Shown here: one piece after another, positions 47,098 through 57,289 of the stretch | Position numbering within the stretch: position 1 is the stretch's first letter | Layout of the letters: each line of letters starts with the position of its first letter | Assembly: GCF_037975245.1 (NCBI RefSeq) | Contig: NC_092574.1 | Coordinates: 1,827,001-1,891,000, forward strand | DNA length: 64,000 nucleotides | Origin: Apostichopus japonicus | Taxonomy: Eukaryota; Echinodermata; Holothuroidea; Aspidochirotida; Stichopodidae | Direction: 5' to 3' | The notes under the pieces: generated by a model | Seen by the model: the letters and a program-made list of their open reading frames with translations, nothing else | What the model was told of the DNA's origin: nothing | Database searches by the model: none | Program-made: the position numbers and the translations under genes

Positions 47098-47432
47098 TTC
47101 TCTCGGATAGTTTACAACAGTTGTAAAACAAACTTGAAATTTCTAATGATAAAGCGTAATACAGTGGTCGTTCTCTCAGTGTAAATGTGCGTGTATATGG
47201 AACGGTATGATCGTCGCGCATCCGGTACATGCCTGGGCTTGGCACTTCCTAACATGACGCCATCATTGTGTTGTTGTGAAATCGCATTCTCAGATATCTA
47301 TTTTTAAAACGTTACTTAATAATTAGTCCTTTGAGGTTTTCAAGATGATGAGGATAGTTTTGAACATAGATTTTCTTATAGATTCAGAGGAAGTTACTCT
47401 CGATTAATTGGATTTTTCGTGTCATGGCCTCT

Positions 47433-48351
47433 TTCACTTCGAATGAACAGTGTTACTCCCATCTTCATATGTTTATTGCTGATGTGTAAGACAGATATTC
47501 TAGGTTTTCTTCTAATTTTTTTGCAATTCTTTCAAAATTTGGTGTGTCTGTCTCCAAGAGCAATTTTCTCAAACACCGGACAAAGGTGTCAGTGCGTGAA
47601 ATGAATTCAAAAGTCAACGTTCTCAACAACAGCTTTTGCATTGACAACATTGACGGAATTTCACATACTTGTCTGTTTCATGCAGTAAGAGTATAATCGT
47701 GGCTTTCATGGCACTTCTGTTCAGGCAGTTGAGCTTCTTCTCTCCACAAGTATCCCAGTGGCTATGCAGGTTAATGGTTCTACTACTGAACCTGCAAATT
47801 AAGCAAACGTTTCCGCTCCTCAGAATGTACCAGCTTCTGTTCTGGAACAATTTCACCAGGCTAGCAACATTTTTCAAGATAGGGATACTTCCAGACCGTC
47901 AACTTCTAGAAACCCCTATATTTCATTAAGTCTTTCAGACTTTGAACTTGATGGATATGACAAAAGGGATGTGACTAAGTTGGGCGAAAAAGTATTTTTG
48001 TATATGCTTGTCAAATCGGTCTATCAGGATGAGTTTCCTGAGCTAGTTCTTCCTGACTTGAAGAATTCATTTGCTGGTTTAATTCCTTCTCCTGAGCAAT
48101 CTAGCGCCCATTTTACCTCTGTCTAGCATGCTCCCGCAGACAGTCAACACACTCTTCTTGATTTGCTTCACCTTCTTCACAGTAAGCACCAAGTTGGAGA
48201 AAAGATCAACTATCTTGTAGTTGCAGGTGATGGTAAAACGTACCAGCTTCCTCTGAGATTAAAAAAGATGTATGATGAGGAATTGGGGTGGATGCTACCC
48301 TTCATCGGAGATTGGCATTTGCTGAAAAACAGCCAAGCACCTTTACTTTAA
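47433..48351 (+). pseudogene. Large PIN-like/CXC ORF family, segment B
   Basis: Resumes with TSNEQCYSHLHMFIADV, FAILSKFGVCVS and NNSFCIDNIDGIS, then SLSLSDFELDGYDKRDV. Near the end come YLVVAGDGKTYQLPLRLKK and WMLPFIGDWHLLKN. The Asp-Asn-Ile-Asp and Gly-Asp-X-Lys-Thr-Tyr ... Gly-Asp-Trp-His blocks are well conserved in this family as I recall it. Stops at about 48126 and 48348 mark decay. It is cut at TTAA by element 2. Confidence 0.6.
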
Positions 48352-48687
48352 GAGAGGTCATGACACGGTCATATATCACTCATTGAAATGAAATATTTGG
48401 ACAATTTGACAGACAAAAATGTAAATTTTTTGTCAAAAAAACGTTTATTTTCGTGTAGAAAATATCAAATAAAAAAAATAACGTCCCACCGTTGCTCGAG
48501 AAATAAGCAGTTTAACCTTCAGACTCAATGATGTCATTGCATGAACGATGTTTAGTATGACATGCACTGTCTGTACACCTTCGGGACGCTGTACATAAGC
48601 CTATACTGTACGTTCCGAGCTAAACAAGTGCTAGTCTTTACGAAACTGAATTTTGTTAAAGTTATTCCAATTCTTCGAGCAAAACTG

Positions 48688-48858
48688 CGGGTTCGGTGTG
48701 TTGTTGGTGGTTGCAGCAATTGCAAATGGGCAGGAATCAGTCTTCGTAGATATCCGAAAGATACGAAAATCAGTAGAATATGGACTCAGTGTGTGCACAA
48801 CACTCGGTCTGATTTTGCGTGTTCAGACTATAGCTATATATGTAGTGACCGTTTTTAA
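48688..48858 (+). pseudogene. THAP zinc-finger exon of element 2
   Basis: VRCVVGGCSNCK, then ISLRRYPKDTKISRIWTQCV, RSDFACSDYSYICSDRF. Cys-X4-Cys, the invariant Trp, and the final Cys are in place. The last zinc ligand, normally His in Cys-X2-His-Phe, is Arg here. THAP fingers bind the ends of P-element- and Kolobok-type transposons. Confidence 0.8.
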
Positions 48859-49439
48859 CCACTAACAAGTAAGATTGTTTCGAGTCAACGGATGAATTAA
48901 AGTCACGATTTGGACTTGACGGGTGGAGGGGAAGGGTATTCCTGCCCGGAAAGTACCCCACAATCAAACGGAAACAAACGACCGATCTCGGGGAGCCTCC
49001 GTAAGCACTACAAGTACAAGTACTACAGTCAGTATTGCGAAGTTCGGAACACTGCGAAGTTCAGACACCAATAAGAAATACACGATTTCACCATGACAAC
49101 CTACGGCAAGAGCCAGTTTCACGAGAAAATACGAAGCTACAGTTATTTTCTCCAAAATTCTATTAGAGGTATTACTAGGCCTAAACATAACGTAATGCAC
49201 ATCCCTACAGCAAGTCAAGTTGATATCAGCAAATCAACCAAGCAAAATGCTCTAGAGAGGCAGAAGTTCAGGTTCAAGAAAACCAGTCAACAGTAGGGAA
49301 GGGTTGTTGATACTACTTCCAAGTAAAATTTAAGTATTAAGTTGCATACAAGTTTTGATAACTGAGGTCACAATACTTTACAAGCAAGATACTGCCTGTG
49401 TAACCATAGCAAAGCCTAGTTACACTGGACAAAATTTAC

Positions 49440-50010
49440 CTCAAATTTACCGCGGTAACATACCACACTTTTACCACGGTAAAACCGGGATAAAAACGTG
49501 GTAAATTTGTTGTACATTACCGCGGTGTTTTGGCCCTATGGACGCGGTTAACCGCGGTTTACAGCAGTAAATTACCACAACTTTACCATGGTTTTACCTC
49601 GCTTCTATCCCAATTTTACTGCAATTTACCACAGTGTTACCATACTTTTACCGCGCTTTTACTACACTTTTACGCCAAATTTACCACAGTTTTACCCCAA
49701 TTTTACCGTATATTTACCACGCTTTTTCCTTTGTTTTACCTCAATTTACCATTATTTTACCACGCTTTTACTACAGTTTACCGTTCTTTTACCCCAATGA
49801 TTTACCCTAGATTTACCACGCTTTTACTACACTTTTACCCTAAATTTACCACAGTTTTACCCCAATTTTACCATATATTTACCACGCTTTTTCCTTAGTT
49901 TAACATCAATTTACCATACTTTTACCATAATTTTACCATGGTTTTACCATAGATTTACCATGCTTTTACCTTAGTTTTACCTCAGTTTACCATGATTTTA
50001 CACTAATTGT
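49440..50010. repeat. TTTACC minisatellite with 166-bp higher-order copy
   Basis: About 570 bases of TTTTACCACG, TTTACCATG and ACCGCGGTAA-type words at a 14-16 base spacing. A longer block at about 49653 recurs at about 49819. The left part is rich in palindromes (ACCGCGGT, GGTTAACC). The open frames full of Tyr, Phe and Pro here are by-products. Confidence 0.9.
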
Positions 50011-50850
50011 AGGACGTACAGTTTTACCTCACACTGTGCATGATTTTGTCCTAATTTCAATCAGCATGTACACCATAAATTTCTTTGAATTTCACCCATC
50101 AGTGTACTGTGTCATAATTTGGCTATATGCCTTAACCCTTATTGTAATGGTTGTATGCCTGTAAGTCCACAGTTGTAGCATGCAACAGTTTTTAATCCAT
50201 CAAATCCATGGAGGTTTCACACATAAGAAAGCTTTGTTGAATTTCAATTACCCTAGCTGGTATGATTCCTGACTCTCTTCTTTTGACTTAATTGGTAGTC
50301 CAGATTGGACTTTTGATCTCCTTAGAAGACTTATTATACATAAGATACATGTAGAGTTTTTCAAACGCTCCCCCACAAAGGTGCAGACACTGAAGAGTGG
50401 GGAAATGACCCATTTTCTCTGCACTTACATGTATGCAAATGCTATTCCCTTTTTTAGGTACAGGTAGGTACTGTTTTCAGTTGATGAGTCGGTCTTGCAA
50501 GCAAGAGGCTCTGAGTTTACTTCATTGTCTGAGTCATCTGTGTTCCGTCATTGAAACCAGGGAATAGCACCGGCTTTATGGGCCTAATAGTTTGGTTTTA
50601 GATTACATTACAAATTTGAAATAAATATGAAACAAATTATTTCCAATCTGATTTACAGACATATCTGGCAACTGTAGATTCTGTAAATCCTGCTAAAATG
50701 TTGTCTTCTTTTTATTTCTTTCACCAAATCATTTAGTACCCTATACTTTACTGAAAGGTTTTATAATTATGTAGGTACACTACTGTTACATGCCCAGAGG
50801 TGTTAGGTGGGGCTGGGGTAATGGGGGGCCAGGCGGCTCATCCGGCTATA

Positions 50851-51748
50851 AAGTAGGGGAAGAGAAACAAGAAAGCTGATCGTTTTGATTGATCGGACAG
50901 CAAAGAGTTGTATTAAACTGCTTTACAAGCCACATGCTCGTAACTCTCAAATTAATTGAATTTAACTTATGATTTATAATATGCAACTATATACGAAAAT
51001 GAATAAATGACTGATGATATAATTGTCAAGATGATCCCTGAATTATCCATGTGTACACTGCCTCCACACAAAAATATGACTAGTTGTTCAGCTGATCCCT
51101 GAACAATCATTGATGAGTGAATATGAAACTGATTATAAACAGCTGTTGAGATGGTCCCTGATCCCGAATAATGTGTGTACTGTACATACACAAAGCTCCC
51201 CAGCTTTTGAGTCGGTCCCTGGAGTAATTCCCATGCCCAGGTCTATATATACGAACAACGTGTACACGCCCAGCCTTTCCTAGTTGCGTGACACTCAAAA
51301 GCTTAGGAATGCATTTACCAAATTCACACTAAGTGGACTCATCCGAGTTATAAATGGCTAATAATGGCACCGTAAAAATGCTTGATGCTTCATAAAGCAC
51401 TAGAAATGACATCTCAATGCACACGACATACTAAAAATGAATGAATTACGGTGACGAATGTGTCGCTTTTGGCACTACCTTGACGACTACCTTGTGTGCC
51501 ATCCTAACATACATAGATAACCTTAGGCTAATGTTATTATTTTATCACATTTTAGCCCGATAACTCAGTGAAATCTGACATCCTGCTACCAAACTACTGA
51601 AACCCATTTAGACTAATATATAATACACATTTGAATCAGTTTAGCAGGTAATATAAGTCTAATTTATGCATCTACTCACAGCTATAAAGGAGGGGAAGAG
51701 AAACAAGAAAGCTGATCGTTTGATTGATCGGACAGCAACGAGTTGTAA
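50851..51748. repeat. Pair of about 66-bp direct repeats flanking an 0.76-kb segment
   Basis: The run CTATAAAG, GGGGAAGAGAAACAAGAAAG, TGATTGATCGGACAGCAA, GAGTTGTA appears at about 50851-50920 and again at about 51683-51748. Between them GATCCCTGA-like words occur four times (51033-51230). It might be a small LTR-like insertion or a duplicated exon. Confidence 0.6.
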
Positions 51749-51837
51749 CAGAAACTGTCCTTGCGCCCTCTATTACGACAATCAAAATTTTGTGGGGTCT
51801 ACTAAATAGTTCACCCATTACACTACCTTATACTTAC

Positions 51838-52065
51838 ATGTGTAAATCTTTTTCTTGCAGCTTTCCATATTGTTGCTGGTAGTCATAATATGCTGTTTCA
51901 ATAACATAAATGTCCAGACATACACTTTGAAAGTCTGGGTGTTGGATTATGCACCGCACACTATCATCCTCTAGGCTGTCTACTTTGTTTTTCACTTCTT
52001 CAATTTCCCTGCAAACTTTGCATTATATTGCCGTTGGCATTGCAGTACAATTCTCACAGGTGCAT
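51838..52065 (-). pseudogene. P2X7 C-terminal (ballast)-like exon of element 2
   Basis: Acceptor AATTTGCAG and donor GTAAGT bound 228 bp. Reads CTCENCTAMPTAI, a stop, then CKVCREIEEVKNKV, RCIIQHPDFQSVCLDIYVI and YYDYQQQYG. This is the cysteine-rich zinc-binding part of the P2X7-type cytoplasmic ballast domain (WCTCGxC ... CCREI ... CLDxYVL). One stop shows decay. Confidence 0.75.
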
Positions 52066-52683
52066 CTGCAAATTTAAGTTGTTAACCTAAATGGCATAGA
52101 AAAAATGGCTTTCATGTAGTTCACACGACACCAAATATGAGACCATATTTTAACTGCATCAACAAGTTTTGAAAGACTGATTAGGGATAGACATAGACAG
52201 TAATATGTTTATTGTTTTGTACCACAATCCCATACAAAATGTAGGCCTTAGATTGGGAAAGAACTGAAAGTCACTTTTTCAAAAAGACGTAATAAATTCA
52301 GTAAATAGATGATGTATATAATATTGAGTGCAGGAATTCCCAGTATGAGCCTAGCCTAGGCCTACTGTTAGATTAAATAATTTTGCATTGTCAAATTACT
52401 TGTTATATTTTACCTGAAATAATTTTCGTATCCGTTTATTTCCTATCAAAGTGATGCTGCTTTGTCCTATGATGATTTCATTGAATATGCCCTAAGCTAC
52501 ATCAAACAGAACTTGTACGTTGTACGGTAGCTGCATTGCTAGATGTAGTACTAGTACTAGTACTAGTAGTAGCCTCTAGTAGTTGCGCGAAATGAACGGA
52601 ACGACTCGATAAGAGGTAATCTTTTTTCATAAGAAACATATAAATGTGGAAAATTTAAACAAAATACATTAATCATGTACTGA

Positions 52684-52919
52684 CCATTCATTTACGTCAA
52701 TTTGGAGCCTATCAACGTCAGGAACTGCCGGAGCTTCGTCTCCCAAATCTCTTTCTGCACCACCTCTTGCAACTGCCACTGGCTCGAATTGGTATGGTTA
52801 CAAACCAAATGCTTCTTCTCCTTCATCATCGCTATTTTCGCTTTCATAAAAAAATTCGACGAACAGCAAGACAGGCGCAAGTGTATTTCCTCTGAACTAT
52901 CGTCGGCACTTTGAGACAT
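52684..52919 (-). pseudogene. P2X7-ballast-like gene of element 2, first exon
   Basis: MSQSADDSSEEIHL, then after a frame change FYESENSDDEGEEAFGL, a stop, PYQFEPVAVARGGAERDL and VDRLQIDVNEW before the exon at 52065. The PYQFEP word is shared with element 1. Confidence 0.65.
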
Positions 52920-53232
52920 TTCTGATCAATTTTGTGCTTCATTATGTAATTGATTTCAAGTTGATGAAAACGCGTTTACACACACTACACAGTGAAACAC
53001 ACATTACTCTATAATATCAGCGTAGCGTCGTTCATGCAATGACGTCACGAGGCCTATCGCTGCAAATTTGTTTTTCTCACTTCCGGTTTCAGAAAGCGTC
53101 ATAGTTCGTTATTTCATTTGATATTTTCTACACGAAAATAACGTATTTAACAAATAAGTTATATATATTTGTCTATCAAATTGTCCAAATATTTCATTTC
53201 AATGAGTGACAAATGACCGTGTCATGACCTCT

Positions 53233-54060
53233 TTAAGGTTTACCTAGATGCAGGCCTTCATGATTTACTGTCAGTGTCCCACAAAGGTTCCACCCTGAAG
53301 GCAGTCAGCAAAGCATCTGGTTTTCAAAAAACCACATCAGTTTCTACTTCAGGTCTGGGAAGCTCTATATCGTTATTTTCTTATTTCCTTTAAGGAAAGT
53401 ATGGATATGGATGGCGATTTTCATTAAGTACTGCAGGAACTGAGAGCTTTTGTTTCCTGCTATTTGGACATCCGAGCTGTCCGATGTCATCTATTGTTTT
53501 AATACAGTATTTTCCACATATTTGTCCGCTCTTGTGGAAAGAAATGCAACGGTGCGTTTCGGGTACAATTTTGTTAGCCGTGATTTGCTACATTATTTAA
53601 GTCTTTTTTATTCTATCAGGAGCAGAGACTTTTCCCTACGTAATGCGTCTGTTAGACTGCTGGCCCCTGTTTTTCATGCTTTGGATAGGCCCATGTATTA
53701 ACGGATTGTACCTGAACATCTAGCAGGTTTGAAGTTGTTCCCCCCTGAAATATTGTCTGTTCTGCAAGCCGGTGCTTTGCTTTTAGTATTTCAGGTCAAT
53801 CTATGTCATATGTTGCTCTAGATGAAGCCCACGAAATGCTCATTAATAAAGATGTTAAGATAGCCATGACAAAAGCAAAACCAGAAGGTCTCTCTCGACT
53901 TGTGCACTACCTTTTCTATAGAACTCAAGTTCATAAAAATGTTATCAAGCAACAGCATCACCCCTCTTCCAAAACCCCTGTACAAACATCCATATTTAAG
54001 AGCACAGAAACAAACATTCGCACATACCTGGCTAAACTTATTGTATGCATTGCTATTCCT
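53233..54060 (+). pseudogene. Large PIN-like/CXC ORF family, segment C
   Basis: KVYLDAGLHDLLSV and KAVSKASGFQKT, then YLSALVERNATVRFGYNFV, SIRSRDFSLRNASVRLLAPV and ALDRPMY. Near the end comes VALDEAHEMLINKDVKIAM, a strongly conserved block of the family. Multiple stops. It is interrupted at 54061 by the CCATATATGG-rich element and resumes at 57290. Confidence 0.6.
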
Positions 54061-54109
54061 ACCCTTACTCAAATTCCATATCTGGTTTTATATCTGGCTA
54101 TATCTGGAT

Positions 54110-55140
54110 AGATACAGTTTGATATGGCCATATAAAGCCAGATATATCTTGATATAATTGTAAATTAAATCCAGATATCCATATCAAGTTTGATATGGCC
54201 ATATAAAGCCAGATATATATTGGTATAATTGTAATTCAGATATCCAAATATCAAGTTTGATATGGCCTTTTAAAGCCAGATATATCTTAAATTACTTGTA
54301 ATCCAGATAAACATATACATTTTGATATGGCCATATAAAGCCAGACATAACTGGATATAGAGTCAATCCAGATACGCATATAAAGTTTGATATGGCCATA
54401 TAAAGCCAAATATATCTTGGTATAATTGTAATCCAGATATCCATATCAAGTTTGATATGGCCATATAAAGCCAGATATAACTGGATATAGAGTCAATCCA
54501 GATACACATATTAAGTTTATCTGGCCATATAAAGCCAGATATATCTTGATATAATTTTTAGCTAGATATCCATATCAAGTTTGATATGGCCATATAAAGC
54601 CAGATATAAATTGATATAATTGTACGCCAGATGTGCATATATAGTTTGATATGGCCATGCATATGAAGCCAGATATATCTGGATATATTTGTAATCCAGA
54701 TATCCATAAAAAGTTTGATATGGCTATATAAAGCCAGATATAACTGGATATAGAGTCAATCCAGATACACATATTAAGTTTAACTGGCCAAATAAAGCCA
54801 GATATATCTTGATATAATTGTTAGCTAGATATCCATATCAAGTTTGATATGGCCATATAAAGCCAGATATAACTTGATATAATTGTAAGCCAGATATGCA
54901 TATATAGTTTGATATGGCCATATGAAGCCAGATATATCTGGATATATTTGTAATCCAGATATCCATAACAAGTTTGATATGGCTATATAAAGCCAGATAT
55001 AACTGGATATAGAGACAATCCAGATAGGCATATACAATTTTATCTGGCCTAATAAAGATATAAAGCCAGATATAACTGGATATAGAGTCTATCCAGATAT
55101 GCAGATAAAGTTTTATCTAGCCATATATAGCGAGATATAA
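54110..55140. repeat. About sixteen copies of a 65-bp repeat
   Basis: Units contain TTTGATATGGCCATATAAAG then CCAGATATA and ATCCAGATATCCATAT, at a 63-67 base spacing. Part of the 54061-57289 element. Confidence 0.9.
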
Positions 55141-56639
55141 CTGAATATACATTTAAGATTGTGTGCTTTTACATAGTGTATTTTCACAGAGATATACCAT
55201 GCCCTATGTTTAGTACTGCACATATATTAATGGTAAAGCACCTACAGTGCACACTAAGTCAGAGGGGGTATAAATTGGCTACTTGATCTATCTGGGTTGC
55301 TAGGCAACCACAGGATAATGGAAAAAGGATGACTCAGAGGGTAATTAAGCGTGAACATGGCGGTAAAAACAGACCTCCATGGTGTGAAAACCTTCTTTGG
55401 AACAAAGGACATATGTGTATTGATACTCTGGGATCGAGTGAGATAGGAAAACAGTTTACACATGGTAAGGGTAGAGAACAGAAGGAAATTTAATAGAAAG
55501 AATTGGAAGGGTGATGAAGATTCGTAAAAAATAACCTATTGAGTTAGGACATTGGCAAAGGATTCTACAGTGAACTGAACAGTCAGAAGTAAGGAAGAAT
55601 ATTTTTGGAACGGATGGAAACAACATATTGGACTGATCTTCAATACTGAAATGGAACATATATCACCCTCCTGGAACTTATTTACTAAAGCAAATATATC
55701 AAATACGGGAATAGCACATTGCAATTTAGTATCAACCTCTGAAGGACCACAGAAGAATAAAGAACTCAAGTATTTTATTGGACAGCGGTCATTTTATGAC
55801 CATAGCAGTCGGATTGGGTAACAGCAAGGAGCTTTTTGAGCGATATGTTTGAGGCCAAAACTGCAGATTCTTAAGTCCAAGATAAGTTGATCTTTACCTC
55901 CAATTAAGCCCTGCTTTTTTTTGGTCTAAATGTCTGGAGATGGGTTTTTTTCAGACACAATATGAAATGATTTTGAAATCTCTTTCTAGTTGGAAGCATT
56001 GTGAGTCATAAATAAAACTATGTGTCACAAAAAAGTTATGTACACAATTGGGTTTGGAATGTGCTGGGGTAAAGTAATCCCGACTTTATGTCTTCGTCAT
56101 TGTTTTTAAAATTGTGTCGATGAAAAGGACTCGCAGACCTTGCAGAGACTGAAGACAGCATAGAGACGGCAGAGTGATGGGCATTTTGTCATGAAGCAGG
56201 CTTTCAAGTGCCAATTTATTCGTGGAGCATTTTATTATGCCAGGATATTTTATTCTCTTAACCATGTGTTTTTGTTCTGAAGGTCATATTGCCTCAATAA
56301 TCGTCTGAACAGAAGACCCTTTTTTAATATTAGTTTATTATTTGTAAAGGCTTGGACATACTGTGGGTAAAGTGAAACAAGAAAAAGAAAAATACCTGCT
56401 GATGGATCAAACAGGAAATGTAATTAATGGCCAGATAATTAAGCAGTAAATAAAGAGTTGCTTTATATGCGCCATATATTGCCCTTATTTGGTTTCAAAT
56501 TATATTTCTTTACAATCGCCAGATGAAGTTCTGGCACAGATGAAGCCATTTTTTTTATAACTAGTTCAATCTGGATTTATCATAATATGGGACAGTAATG
56601 GATTTGCCAAGGGCAGTATATATGTATGTGGCATATATG

Positions 56640-57270
56640 AGCCAGATATGGATTTGCCATATATGGGCCAGATATGGATTTGCCATATATGGGCCATATA
56701 TGGATTTGCAATATGTAAGCCATATATGGATCTGCTATATATGGCCAGATATGGATTTGCCATATATGGGCCAGACATTGATTTGCCATATATGGGCCAG
56801 ATATGGATTTGCCATATATGGACCATATCTGGTCCAGATAAAAAGTGACCCATATAAAGTTTTACCTGAGGCAGATATGGCCTTTATCTTATATCAAGTT
56901 ATTTCTGCCCAATTCTTGATAAATTCCATATATGGCACTGATATGGGCCAGATACAAATTGCCATATATGGGCCATATATGGATTTGCCATATATAAGGC
57001 ATATATGGATCTGCTATATATGGGCCAGATATGGATTTGCCATATATGGGCCAGATATTGATTTGCCATATATGGGCCAGATATGGATTTGCCATATATG
57101 GACCATATCTGGTCCAGATAAAAAGTGACCCATATAAAGTTTCATCTGAGGCAGATATAGCCTTTATCTTATATCAAGTTATATCTGCCCAATTCTTGAT
57201 ACGGCCAGATATAAATTCCATATATGGCACAGACATGGGCTAGATACAAATTGCCATATATGGGCCATAT
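56640..57270. repeat. 280-bp tandem duplication of CCATATATGG-rich sequence
   Basis: The block ending GGTCCAGATAAAAAGTGACC at about 56831 is repeated with the same phrase at about 57111. Inside, GATATGGATTTGCCATATATGG-like words repeat at 26-28 bases. By eye there are about fifteen exact CCATATATGG copies. Confidence 0.9.
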
Positions 57271-57289
57271 ATAGATTTTGAGTAAGGGT

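Larger units (their letters stand above)
44259..47432. mobile_element. Kolobok-like TTAA element 1 (P2X7-ballast gene left, THAP gene right)
   Basis: Ends AGGGGCCATGACACAAAAA and (complement) AGAGGCCATGACACGAAAAA, flanked by TTAA (44255-44258) and TTCA (47433-47436, one change). The TTAA target and a THAP finger point to the Kolobok superfamily. A plus-strand P2X7-ballast-like gene starts near the left end and a minus-strand THAP gene near the right end, facing each other. Neither is intact. Orientation is opposite to element 2. Confidence 0.75.
48352..53232. mobile_element. Kolobok-like TTAA element 2 (THAP gene left, P2X7-ballast gene right)
   Basis: Flanked by TTAA on both sides (48348-48351 and 53233-53236). 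The terminal inverted repeats begin GAGAGGTCATGACACGG / AGAGGTCATGACACGG and remain similar for over 100 bases (CATTGAAATGAAATATTTGG and CGTGTAGAAAATATCAAAT are shared). A plus-strand THAP exon lies near the left end and a minus-strand P2X7-ballast gene near the right, convergent. The middle holds a TTTACC minisatellite and other repeats, and most of the transposase is missing. Confidence 0.85.
54061..57289. mobile_element. 3.2-kb element with ACCCTTACTCAAA ends and dense ATATGG palindromes
   Basis: The left end ACCCTTACTCAAATTC and right end (complement) ACCCTTACTCAAAATC form an inverted repeat. It splits the ORF relic between segments C and D. No coding capacity is evident. I could not define a target duplication with confidence, so the superfamily is open. 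Confidence 0.65.

Noticed and set aside
49530-49898. 122-residue ORF rich in Tyr, Phe, Pro
   Set aside because: It is a translation of the TTTACC minisatellite, with overlapping frames equally open.
56566-57243. Overlapping ORFs of 68-176 codons on both strands
   Set aside because: They are translations of the GCCATATATGG arrays.
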